The notes beneath the pieces are model-generated. The model worked only from the letters and a program-made list of their open reading frames with translations. It had not been told where the DNA came from and searched no databases. Shown here piece after piece: positions 55,362 to 63,007 of a stretch of 64,000 nt of DNA; positions within the stretch are counted from its first letter, which is position 1; each line of letters starts with the position of its first letter. Origin of the DNA: an uncultured Hyphomicrobiales bacterium (GTDB taxonomy: Bacteria > Pseudomonadota > Alphaproteobacteria > Rhizobiales > Xanthobacteraceae); assembly GCA_903878085.1 (NCBI GenBank), contig CAIRGJ010000064.1:1-64000 (forward strand), in the 5' to 3' direction. The translations under genes were made by a program, and so were the position numbers.

Positions 55362-56627
55362 CTATTCCGCATAGCGGCGGAAGATCAGCGACGCATTGGT
55401 GCCGCCGAAGCCGAAGGAGTTCGACAGCGCGATGTCGATATCGCGTTCGCGCGCCTTGTGCGGCACCAGATCGATCGGCGTTTCCACCGACGGATTGTCG
55501 AGATTGATGGTCGGCGGCGCGACGCCGTCGCGGATCGCCAGGATCGAGAAGATCGCTTCGACGGCGCCGGCAGCCCCGAGCAGATGACCGACGCAAGACT
55601 TCGTCGATGACATTGAAATGTGGGCGGCGTCGTTGCCGACCAGGCGTTGCACGGCGCCGAGTTCGATTTCGTCGCCGAGCGGCGTCGAGGTGCCGTGGGC
55701 GTTGATGTAATCGAGGTCGCCGGCGGTGATGCCGGCGCGCTTGATCGCCATACTCATGCAGCGGAACGCACCGTCCCCGTCCGGCGACGGCGCGGTGATG
55801 TGATAGGCGTCGCCCGACAGGCCGTAGCCGATCAGCTCGGCGTAAATCTTGGCGCCGCGCGCCTTGGCATGGTCGAGCGATTCCAGCACCACGGCGCCGG
55901 CGCCCTCGCCCATCACGAAGCCGTCGCGGGCCTTGTCGTAAGGCCGCGAGGCGCGGGTCGGATCGTCGTTGAAAGCGGTGGACAGCGCGCGCAGCGCCGC
56001 AAAGCCCGCCAGCGCCATGCGATTGACCGGCGATTCCGCGCCGCCCGCCACCATCACCTCGGCATCGCCGAGCGCGACCATGCGCGCCGCATCGCCGATG
56101 GCATGCGCGCCGGTCGAACAGGCGGTGACCACCGCGCTGTTGGGGCCTTTCAGGCCGTGGGCGATCGAGACGAAGCCGGAAGCCAGATTGATGATGCGGC
56201 CGGGAATGAAGAACGGCGACACCCGGCGCGGGCCTTTCTCGTGCAGCTCGACGGCGGTCTTGGCGATGCCTTCGATGCCGCCGATGCCGGACCCGATCAT
56301 GACGCCGGAGGTGGTCTGATCTTCGTAGCTTTCCGGATGCCAATTGGCGTCGTCGAGCGCCTGCTTCGCCGCACACATCGCATAGACGATGAACTCGTCG
56401 ACCTTGCGCTGCTCTTTCGGCTCCATCCACTGATCGGGATTGAAGGTGCCGTTCGAGCCGTCGCCGCGGGGAATGCTGCAGGCGACCTTGCAGGCGACGT
56501 CGGAGACGTCGAAGCGGTCGATCTTCTTCGCGCCGCTCTCGCCCTTGATGAGGCGCGCCCACGTCGGCTCGACGCCGCAAGCGAGCGGCGTGAGCATACC
56601 CATTCCGGTGACGACGACACGTCTCAT
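55362..56627 (-). CDS. fabF: beta-ketoacyl-ACP synthase II
   Basis: This encodes 421 residues of the condensing-enzyme family. The active site is complete: C170 in TACSTGAHAIGDA, H311 in NAHGTSTPLGD and H348 in KSCVGHLLGAAG, with K343. It elongates acyl chains with malonyl-ACP. Gene order with acpP, fabG and fabD supports the fatty-acid role. ATG 56627 leads straight into VVVTGMGMLTP. Confidence 0.96.
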   Translation of the reverse strand: MRRVVVTGMGMLTPLACGVEPTWARLIKGESGAKKIDRFDVSDVACKVACSIPRGDGSNGTFNPDQWMEPKEQRKVDEFIVYAMCAAKQALDDANWHPESYEDQTTSGVMIGSGIGGIEGIAKTAVELHEKGPRRVSPFFIPGRIINLASGFVSIAHGLKGPNSAVVTACSTGAHAIGDAARMVALGDAEVMVAGGAESPVNRMALAGFAALRALSTAFNDDPTRASRPYDKARDGFVMGEGAGAVVLESLDHAKARGAKIYAELIGYGLSGDAYHITAPSPDGDGAFRCMSMAIKRAGITAGDLDYINAHGTSTPLGDEIELGAVQRLVGNDAAHISMSSTKSCVGHLLGAAGAVEAIFSILAIRDGVAPPTINLDNPSVETPIDLVPHKARERDIDIALSNSFGFGGTNASLIFRRYAE

Positions 56628-56762
56628 GGCCGGCTCCGAGCGGAATTATGCGCGGGCAGAGTCAAGCTTGCGCACACCGCGTAAACTTGCCTGCGCTTGC
56701 GCGGCGCGCAACTCACCGGCCACCGGCGCGTGAATCGATTGATCAGCCGCATATGCGGCTGA

Positions 56763-57002
56763 TCAGCCTTTGGCGTTCTTTTCGAGAAATTTAACCGCAT
56801 CGCCGACGGTCAAAATGGTCTCGGCGGCGTCGTCGGGGATTTCGCAGTGGAATTCCTCCTCGAAGGCCATCACGAGCTCGACCGTGTCGAGACTGTCGGC
56901 GCCAAGATCGTCGATGAAACTCGCCACTTCCGTCACCTTGTCGGGTTCCACCCCAAGGTGCTCCACGACGATCTTCTTCACCCGCTCGCCAATGTCACTC
57001 AT
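56763..57002 (-). CDS. acpP: acyl carrier protein
   Basis: This encodes 79 residues, strongly acidic. The phosphopantetheine attachment Ser is S37 in [11 protein letters not shown]. Helices I-IV follow the usual pattern, with an FHCEIPD loop (a Cys where many ACPs have Glu or Asp). It carries acyl chains for the surrounding fab genes. Confidence 0.97.
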   Translation of the reverse strand: MSDIGERVKKIVVEHLGVEPDKVTEVASFIDDLGADSLDTVELVMAFEEEFHCEIPDDAAETILTVGDAVKFLEKNAKG

Positions 57003-57218
57003 CGTTCCGACCTCGTGTTTTTTAGATTGGGATGCGACCCGGAGCAGATCGCAACCATCGCCTACGGCCTCGTCGTGATTGACTTTGGTGCGGTGAATTC
57101 CGATCGCGGAGCGCTTGTTGCGCTTAATCCGCTATCGCCCACCCCAGCCGGGCCGAAATCCGGTTACCATACTTCAAAAGCGTTGACTAGCGCGCGGAAG
57201 CGTAGCCGCACAGGCCTC

Positions 57219-57249
57219 GAAAAGCCACGCTTTTCGGGATCATATCTTA
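57219..57249. repeat. degenerate half copy of the palindromic repeat (copy E)
   Basis: CGCTTTTCGGGATCATA matches the right arm of the 49-bp repeat, but the left arm is eroded. It runs into the fabG stop codon, mirroring copy B at hdaA. Confidence 0.45.
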
Positions 57250-57984
57250 AAACATCGCCATCCCGCCATTGATGTGGATGGTCTGGCCAGTGACGTAGGC
57301 GGCCTCGTCGGACGCCAGATAAACCGCGGCCGCAGCGATATCCGCCGGGGTTCCGAGCCGTCCCGCGGGCACGCGGGCAAGAATGACCTCGCGCTGCTTG
57401 TCATTAAGCTTGTCGGTCATAGGGGTGGCGATAAAGCCCGGCGCGATGCAGTTGGCGGTGACGTTGCGCTTGGCATATTCGGCGGCCACCGACTTCATCA
57501 TGCCGATCAATCCCGCTTTCGAAGCCGTGTAATTGCCCTGCCCCGGATTGCCGGTGACGCCGACCACCGAGGAAATCCCGATCACCCGGCCAAAACGGCG
57601 GCGCATCATGCTTTTCACCGCGGCGCGGGTCAGCCGGAAGGTTGATGTCAGATTGACGGCGATGACCTGATCCCAGTCCTCGTCCTTCAATTGCACGAAC
57701 AGATTGTCTTTGGTGACGCCGGCATTGGCGACCAGGATATCGAGCTTCTCCATCTTGGCCTCGGCGTCCGGCACCAGCTTTTCCACCGCATCCTTGTCGG
57801 AAAGATCGCAAGGCAGCACATGGACGCGGCTGCCCAACGAGGCGGCGAGCGTTTCCAGGACCGCAGCGCGCGTGCCGGAGATCGCGACGGTCGCACCCTG
57901 CGCATGCAATGCGCGCGCAATGCCTTCGCCGATGCCGCCGGTCGCACCCGTCACCAACGCGGTCTTGCCGGTTAGATCGAACAT
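57247..57984 (-). CDS. fabG: 3-oxoacyl-ACP reductase
   Basis: This encodes 245 residues of the SDR fold: TGATGGIG cofactor site, NAGVTKDNL, catalytic SSVVGVTGNPGQGNYTASK with Ser-Tyr-Lys, and GFIATPMTD. It reduces beta-ketoacyl-ACP with NADPH. GGAG lies before ATG 57984; a longer frame upstream is shadow of fabD. It sits between fabD and acpP on the same strand. Confidence 0.96.
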   Translation of the reverse strand: MFDLTGKTALVTGATGGIGEGIARALHAQGATVAISGTRAAVLETLAASLGSRVHVLPCDLSDKDAVEKLVPDAEAKMEKLDILVANAGVTKDNLFVQLKDEDWDQVIAVNLTSTFRLTRAAVKSMMRRRFGRVIGISSVVGVTGNPGQGNYTASKAGLIGMMKSVAAEYAKRNVTANCIAPGFIATPMTDKLNDKQREVILARVPAGRLGTPADIAAAAVYLASDEAAYVTGQTIHINGGMAMF

Positions 57985-58001
57985 TGTGTTCTCCAAATCT
58001 C

Positions 58002-58943
58002 TTACTTTGCCGCTTTGAACGCGGCGATATCGTCGGGCGTGCCGACGGCCGACGTCGTCGCGCCGTCGGCGATACGCTTGATCAAACCGCTCAGCACTTT
58101 GCCGGCGCCGATTTCGTAGAACGTCGTCACGCCAGCTTGCGCCATAAAAGCCACCGACTCGCGCCAGCGCACCGTACCGGTCACCTGCGCGACCAGCGCG
58201 CGCACGATCTCGTCCGGCGTTTGGATGGGTTTGGCCAGCACATTGGCGACCACCGGCACTACCGGCGCCTTGATGGCGACTTTCGCCAGCGCATCCGCCA
58301 TCACCTCGGCGGCGGGCTGCATCAGCGCGCAATGGAACGGCGCCGACACCGTCAACAGCATCGCGCGCTTGGCGCCTTTGGCCTTGGCGATGTCCACGGC
58401 GCGCTCGACCGCAGCTTTATCGCCGGAGACGACAACTTGTCCGCCGCCATTGTCGTTGGCGGCCTGGCAGACCTGGCCTTGCGCCGCTTCCGCAGCGACC
58501 GCGGCGGCCGCGTCGAATTCGAGCCCAATCAGCGCCGCCATGGCGCCGACGCCGACCGGCACTGCTTTCTGCATCGCCTTCCCGCGGGTGCGCAGCAGGC
58601 GCGCGGTGTCGGCGACGGTGAAGGCACCGCTCGCGGCAAGCGCAGAATATTCGCCGAGCGAATGGCCAGCGACAAATTGCGCGTCGCGCTTGAGATCGAG
58701 GCCGGCTTCGGCTTCCAGAACGCGGATCGCCGCGAGCGACACCGCCATCAGCGCCGGCTGGGCGTTTTCGGTGAGCGTCAGGGTCTCAATCGGGCCTTCG
58801 AAGATGAGGCCTGAAAGTTTGGCGCCGAGCGCCGCGTCGACCTCGTCGAACACCTGACGCGCGGTCATGAAATTCGCGGCCAGCGCCTTGCCCATGCCGA
58901 CCGTCTGGCTGCCTTGGCCGGGAAACACGAAAGCAACCGCCAT
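58002..58943 (-). CDS. fabD: malonyl-CoA:ACP transacylase
   Basis: This encodes 313 residues. FVFPGQGSQTVGMG opens the fold, S95 in AGHSLGEYSALA is the nucleophile, and SAPFHCALM holds the catalytic His. It loads malonate onto ACP. The ATG at 58943 is preferred, since the extra 46 residues upstream lack the motif. It is the first gene of the fabD-fabG-acpP-fabF-mltG-yicC-gmk run. Confidence 0.96.
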   Translation of the reverse strand: MAVAFVFPGQGSQTVGMGKALAANFMTARQVFDEVDAALGAKLSGLIFEGPIETLTLTENAQPALMAVSLAAIRVLEAEAGLDLKRDAQFVAGHSLGEYSALAASGAFTVADTARLLRTRGKAMQKAVPVGVGAMAALIGLEFDAAAAVAAEAAQGQVCQAANDNGGGQVVVSGDKAAVERAVDIAKAKGAKRAMLLTVSAPFHCALMQPAAEVMADALAKVAIKAPVVPVVANVLAKPIQTPDEIVRALVAQVTGTVRWRESVAFMAQAGVTTFYEIGAGKVLSGLIKRIADGATTSAVGTPDDIAAFKAAK

Positions 58944-59095
58944 ATTGTCAGCCTTTGCCGTTTTTTGGTCGTCAAACGATGAAATCGGGCCGAAAGACAC
59001 CGCGTTCAGGGGGTCTGTCAAGTTATACGGCCCGCAGTAACCTGCCGATAGGAACTGACCGCTAGGGTTGTGGCGCATCATTCAAAGGTAGTGCG

Positions 59096-59324
59096 ATGAG
59101 CGACCTGGTAACCGAGGAAGACCTCGCGCGCGCGAACCGACCCCGAATTTCGCCAACAATTAATGGCGTCGAGCCTGGAAACGCTGCTCGAGGCGCTCAA
59201 TGACATGCGGCGGACGGCCGACGTCAAGCCGGAAGTGGCCCGCCAGATCCGGCAAGGCGTTGATCTTGCAGTAAAATTGGCCGATCTCCTGCAGCGGCAA
59301 AATGGCGGCCCGCGGGTGGCTTAG
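59096..59324 (+). pseudogene. small hypothetical gene with one-base frameshift
   Basis: ATG 59096 begins MSDLVTEEDLARA, then the frame turns non-coding. A frame shifted by one base continues as TDPEFRQQLMASSLETLLEALNDMRRTAD... to TAG 59324. Dropping a single base near 59135-59145 joins the two into a 75-residue helical protein. The second half has its own ATG at 59163, so a shorter protein of 53 residues could still be made. Conservation of the helical part in related genomes would show which. It may also be a sequencing error. Confidence 0.5.
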
Positions 59325-59349
59325 CGGCCAATTAACCCCTGCGCGCGGC

Positions 59350-59377
59350 TTGCAATTGCGGGGAATCCCCCTATAAA
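59350..59377 (+). promoter_or_regulatory. candidate promoter of the rpsF operon
   Basis: TTGCAA at 59350-59355 and TATAAA at 59372-59377 are 16 bases apart, close to the vegetative consensus. The spacer contains the palindrome GGGGAATCCCC. It would give a leader of about 195 bases before rpsF. Confidence 0.4.
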
Positions 59378-59410
59378 CCGCCTCGTTCCGTCGATCCTGG
59401 TTGGGAGCTG

Positions 59411-59427
59411 AACGGACGGCCGTTTTT
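59411..59427 (+). terminator. possible attenuator hairpin in the rpsF leader
   Basis: AACGG/CCGTT forms a 5-bp stem with a 4-base loop ending in a TTTTT run. A degenerate fragment of the palindromic repeat (CTTTTCTCGAAAACCGGT, to 59450) follows at once. The position inside the leader suggests attenuation of ribosomal protein expression, but the stem is short. Confidence 0.25.
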
Positions 59428-59580
59428 CATGTCTTTTCTCGAAAACCGGTAGGGCCGCTGTGCCCGACGTCCCGTGTTCCCGCCTTCTGAGCGTTCGAGC
59501 CTTCCCAAAGGGTTCGAGGGGCTAGCCGCCAGGGTCGAGGAAGCAGGTCCAATAGTGGGCCGCAACAGGGAAGGCATTTC

Positions 59581-60027
59581 ATGCCCTTGTACGAGCACGT
59601 CTATCTTGCGCGCCAGGATCTGAGCACGCAGCAGGTCGAGGAATTGACCGCCAAGCTGTCCGCCGTCATCACCGACGCCGGCGGCAAGATCGCCAAGACC
59701 GAATACTGGGGCCTCAAGTCCCTCACCTATCGCATTTCGAAGAACCGCAAGGCGCATCTGACGCTGCTGAACGTCGAAGCGCCGTCGTCGGCCTTGAACG
59801 AAGTCGAGCGTCAGGAGCGTCTCTCGGAAGACGTGCTGCGCTATCTCACCATTCGCGTCGAAGAGCACGAGGAAGGCCCGTCGGCGATGATGCGCAAATC
59901 GGATCGCGACGACCGTGGCGATCGCGGGGACCGTGGAGATCGCGGTGACCGGGGCGATCGCGGCGATCGTGGTGGACGTGAACGCCGCCCGCGTGGCGAC
60001 GACGACGCCGTAACGGCGGAGGATTAA
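59581..60027 (+). CDS. rpsF: 30S ribosomal protein S6 with Arg-Gly-Asp repeat tail
   Basis: This encodes 148 residues. The S6 fold ([22 protein letters not shown] to [14 protein letters not shown]) covers residues 1-100. The tail from about 108 consists of repeated GDRGDR units and ends [12 protein letters not shown]. The unit codons vary synonymously (GGC, GGG, GGA, GGT; CGT, CGC, CGG), so the peptide repeat is old or selected. S6 binds S18 on the platform of the 30S subunit; the basic/acidic tail is probably disordered. ATG 59581 follows GGGAAGG. Confidence 0.96.
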   Translation: MPLYEHVYLARQDLSTQQVEELTAKLSAVITDAGGKIAKTEYWGLKSLTYRISKNRKAHLTLLNVEAPSSALNEVERQERLSEDVLRYLTIRVEEHEEGPSAMMRKSDRDDRGDRGDRGDRGDRGDRGDRGGRERRPRGDDDAVTAED

Positions 60028-60031
60028 GACC

Positions 60032-60307
60032 ATGTCATTCGGATCATCCCAAGGTGCTAGCAGCGGTGGCGGTGGCGGCGGAGCGCGTCGTCCCTTTTTC
60101 CGTCGGCGGAAAACCTGCCCGTTCTCCGGCGAAGGCGCGCCGAAGATTGACTACAAGGACGTGAAGCTGTTGCAGCGTTATGTCTCCGAGCGCGGCAAGA
60201 TCGTGCCAAGCCGCATCACTGCGGTGTCGGCCAAGAAGCAGCGCGACCTGGCGCAAGCCATCAAGCGTTCGCGCTTCCTCGGCCTGCTGCCCTACGTCAT
60301 TAAGTAA
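60032..60307 (+). CDS. rpsR: 30S ribosomal protein S18
   Basis: This encodes 91 residues. A Gly-rich N-terminal run ([22 protein letters not shown]) precedes the S18 core [24 protein letters not shown] and the C-terminal [20 protein letters not shown]. It binds the 30S platform beside S6. It starts 4 bases after the rpsF stop. Confidence 0.97.
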   Translation: MSFGSSQGASSGGGGGGARRPFFRRRKTCPFSGEGAPKIDYKDVKLLQRYVSERGKIVPSRITAVSAKKQRDLAQAIKRSRFLGLLPYVIK

Positions 60308-60418
60308 GACGCGCCGTCAGGCGTTGAATGAATACGAGGCTTGCGGGGTCACCCCGCGAGCCGATGGTTGGGACGGAATGATCCGTCTCTAACCGCTCGA
60401 AGAGCGGGACAGCTCGTG

Positions 60419-61390
60419 ATGATGCAGCTTGGACTTATCGGGATCGGTGCGGGCGCCGCGGCAGCTTTGCTGTTTGCTTCGGTGACGTCCGGCTCGTGGC
60501 TGTCGATCGTCCTGTTCTATCTCGCACCGCTACCGATCTTGATCGCAGGGCTCGGCTGGAGCCACTGGGCGGCGATTGTTGCGGCGCTGTCCGGCGCGCT
60601 CGCGGTCGGCGCGGTGTTCGGCTCGGTGTTGTTCTTTGCGTTCCTGGCCGGCGCCGGCATTCCGGCCTGGTGGCTGAGCTATCTGACCATGCTGGCCCGT
60701 CCGGGCATGGCGGGCGGCAATGGCTCCGCCGCGCCCGCGCTCGAATGGTATCCGCCCGGCCGCCTGGTGGCTTGGGCCGCGGTGCTCGCGGCGCTGGTCG
60801 TGGTGGTCGCCATCCCCAATTTCGGCACCGATGCCGAGAGCTTCCGCCTGGGGCTGCATCAAGCGCTGACGCGGATGTTCCAGATCGAAGGCAACACGCC
60901 GGGCGCCATCAGCACCGACAAGCTGGTCGGATTTCTGGTCATCGCCATACCGCCGGCGGCGGCGGTGCTCGCCACCATCACCAATATCCTCAACTTGTGG
61001 CTCGCTGCCCGTATCGTGAAGTTCTCCGGCCTGCTGAAGCGGCCGTGGCCCGATCTGGCGGCCATCGCTTTTCCGCGCTCGATGCTGGCGGCGCTCGCCG
61101 TGGCGATGGCCGTGAGCTTTGCCGGCGGCCTCATTGGCGTCGTCGCCGGCGTGCTGTCGGCCAGCCTGATGATGGCCTATGGCGCGCTCGGCTTTGCCGT
61201 GCTGCACGCCGTCACGCGCGGCATCAACAGCCGGCCGTTTCTGCTCGGCGGCATCTACGCCTCCGTCGCCGTGTTCGGCTGGCCGATTCTGGCGCTGTGC
61301 CTGATTGGCGTGACTGAGACCGCTTTCGATCTTCGCGCGCGCGCCGCGCGCCGACGCGGGCCTAAAGGCGGCCCTCCTACCCTCACCTGA
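60419..61390 (+). CDS. DUF2232 family membrane protein
   Basis: This encodes about 323 residues with eight predicted membrane helices. Typical features of the family are the early GAGAAAALLFASV helix, AFLAGAGIPAWWLSYLTMLAR, and a C-terminal LLGGIYASVAVFGWPILALCL. The family is commonly placed between rpsR and rplI in alphaproteobacteria, and its role is unknown. ATG 60419 lies within a GTG-ATG-ATG cluster, so the true start may be 3 bases to either side. Confidence 0.85.
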   Translation: MMQLGLIGIGAGAAAALLFASVTSGSWLSIVLFYLAPLPILIAGLGWSHWAAIVAALSGALAVGAVFGSVLFFAFLAGAGIPAWWLSYLTMLARPGMAGGNGSAAPALEWYPPGRLVAWAAVLAALVVVVAIPNFGTDAESFRLGLHQALTRMFQIEGNTPGAISTDKLVGFLVIAIPPAAAVLATITNILNLWLAARIVKFSGLLKRPWPDLAAIAFPRSMLAALAVAMAVSFAGGLIGVVAGVLSASLMMAYGALGFAVLHAVTRGINSRPFLLGGIYASVAVFGWPILALCLIGVTETAFDLRARAARRRGPKGGPPTLT

Positions 61391-61452
61391 AGTTCTACAT
61401 CAACCCGAACAACCGGAACTAACCCGTTCGTTCAAATCAAGGAGTGACGACA

Positions 61453-62124
61453 ATGGAAGTGATATTGCTGGAACGCGTTGGCCGACTGGGCCAAATGGGC
61501 GACGTGGTCCGCGTCAAGGACGGCTATGCCCGCAATTTCCTGCTGCCGCGCGGCAAGGCCTTGCGCGCGACCGTCGATAACAAATCGAAATTCGAAGGCA
61601 TGAAGGGCGACCTGCAGACCAAGAGCAACGAGGCCAAGGGCGTTGCAGCCCAGCTCGCCGCCAAGGTCGACGGCAAGACCTACATCGTCATCCGTCAGGC
61701 GAGCGAAACCGGCCAGCTGTTCGGCTCGGTGTCGCCGCGCGACATCGCCACGCTGGTCTCGACCGAAGGCGCCGAGATCAGCCGTTCGCAGGTCGTGCTC
61801 AATGCGCCGATCAAGTCGATCGGCCAGTACAAGGTGCCGCTGGAATTGCATCCGGACGTCGAAGTGTCGGTCACCGTGACCGTCGCGCGCAGCGAGGCGG
61901 AAGCCGAGCGCATCGCCCGCGGCGAGGACGTCACCACCCGCCGCGAGGAAGCCGAAGAGGACGCCGCAGCAGCGCTGGCCGCCGCCGAGGCTTTGTTCGA
62001 TCCGGAAGCGCTCGAGGAGCAGGCCGAAGACGAAGAGCCGGCAGCCGAAGCGGTTGAAGCCGACGCCGAGAAGAAGCCGGCCAAGGCCAAAAAAGCCAAG
62101 AAGAAAGACGACGCCGAGGCCTAA
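61453..62124 (+). CDS. rplI: 50S ribosomal protein L9 with acidic/Lys-rich extension
   Basis: This encodes 223 residues. The L9 N-domain ([36 protein letters not shown]) and C-domain ([25 protein letters not shown]) fill residues 1-148. The rest is an extension of about 70 residues, first Glu/Ala-rich then Lys-rich ([14 protein letters not shown]). L9 binds 23S rRNA and limits frameshifting. AAGGAG sits before ATG 61453. Confidence 0.96.
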   Translation: MEVILLERVGRLGQMGDVVRVKDGYARNFLLPRGKALRATVDNKSKFEGMKGDLQTKSNEAKGVAAQLAAKVDGKTYIVIRQASETGQLFGSVSPRDIATLVSTEGAEISRSQVVLNAPIKSIGQYKVPLELHPDVEVSVTVTVARSEAEAERIARGEDVTTRREEAEEDAAAALAAAEALFDPEALEEQAEDEEPAAEAVEADAEKKPAKAKKAKKKDDAEA

Positions 62125-62141
62125 TCGAAGACCCGACAGTC

Positions 62142-62182
62142 AACCCGCCCTTAGTCCGCTTTCGGGCTTTGGGCGGGTTTTG
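62142..62182. terminator. terminator shared by rplI and the cytochrome-like gene
   Basis: AACCCGCCC at 62142-62150 pairs with GGGCGGGTT at 62171-62179, followed by TTGATT on the plus strand. The plus-strand T-run ends rplI transcripts. The hairpin covers the stop codon of the convergent cytochrome-like gene. Confidence 0.65.
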
Positions 62183-62702
62183 ATTCCGACGGCTCGGACG
62201 GCTTTGCTTCGACAGGCTTTGCTTCAACAGGCTTGGATTCGGCAGGCTTGGATTCAGTGGGTTTGGCTTCTGCTGCCGGTTTTGACTCGGACGCTTTGCT
62301 ATCGGACGGCTTGCTATCGCCCGGCAGCGTGACGCCAGCCCCCGGCTTCTTCGCGCCGGGTTTGCCTTTTTGATCGCCCTTTTCGTCGCCTTTGGCGGTG
62401 CTCTTGGCGGTCTTTTTCGCCGGCGCGGCCGGCGCGTTACCGGCGGCCTCCAGATATTTCGCGATCGCGGCCGCCGATTCGCGGCTCGCCGTGTAATGCG
62501 AGCGCAAGAAGGTTTCGACGCCGAACAGCCCGCCGGATTTGGCCAGCCCTTGCGGCGACTTATGGCAAATGGCGCAGTCGGAGGCGAACAGCTGGGCGGG
62601 CGTCTTGCCCTGATCCAGGTTTTCCTGGGCGCCCGCGGCCCCGGCCAAACACAGCGCACAAGCGCCAAGCGCCAAAGCGATACCGCGACTAAAGACCGTC
62701 AT
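62151..62702 (-). CDS. small cytochrome-c-like protein with SKP repeat tail
   Basis: This encodes 183 residues. The signal peptide runs MTVFSRGIALALGACALCLAG and is cut near GAQE. A heme-binding site follows at FASDCAICHKSPQGL (CAICH). A second motif, VETFLRSHYTASRESAAAIAKYLEA, is helical, but no clear distal Met ligand is seen. The last about 85 residues are low-complexity Lys/Ser/Pro/Glu, with units like SKPAESKPVEAKP. It is probably a periplasmic electron carrier or a degenerate one. ATG 62702 has AAAGG upstream. Confidence 0.8.
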   Translation of the reverse strand: MTVFSRGIALALGACALCLAGAAGAQENLDQGKTPAQLFASDCAICHKSPQGLAKSGGLFGVETFLRSHYTASRESAAAIAKYLEAAGNAPAAPAKKTAKSTAKGDEKGDQKGKPGAKKPGAGVTLPGDSKPSDSKASESKPAAEAKPTESKPAESKPVEAKPVEAKPSEPSESKPAQSPKAD

Positions 62703-63007
62703 TGCCGTCAACCTTTCGAAAGCGTCGCCCGCCACAATATTCATGAGTCGGCACCTTGATAGCCGATTATTGGCAGATTGTGACCCTCGCCCCGGTTTGA
62801 GCATTTTTGGCTGCGGCGCGGCCGCGCCGCCCAAAAAACAGTCTTGCCGATTTCGCAGAAGCGCGATTAAATACCTAAAAAGGGAACCATGGACCTCCCC
62901 CGCATTCGGCTTGGGGCGAACCGCAAATTGATCCAGATCACGACGGGCGGCGGTAATTGCGTAACGATGCAACTTGAGCGTTAATCGACAGAGTAACGGT
63001 GGCTGGC
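62703..63007. promoter_or_regulatory. divergent intergenic region with a 34-bp palindrome
   Basis: These 305 bases separate the cytochrome-like gene from the cyclopropane synthase gene. A near-perfect palindrome is at 62804-62837: TTTTTGG-CT-GCGGCGCG, then CGCGCCGC-CCAAAAA. The T-run is on the 5' arm and the A-run on the 3' arm, so it is not a terminator on either strand. It may be an operator or DNA-bending site shared by the two promoters. No extra gene is seen. Confidence 0.45.

Noticed and set aside
59411-59427. Treating the rpsF leader hairpin as a full terminator of an upstream gene
   Set aside because: The stem is only 5 bp and the preceding small gene ends 87 bases earlier; kept only as a weak attenuator candidate.
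59920-59985. Possible CRISPR or tandem DNA repeat in the rpsF tail
   Set aside because: The repetition is at peptide level with varied codons inside a coding frame; there are no spacers.
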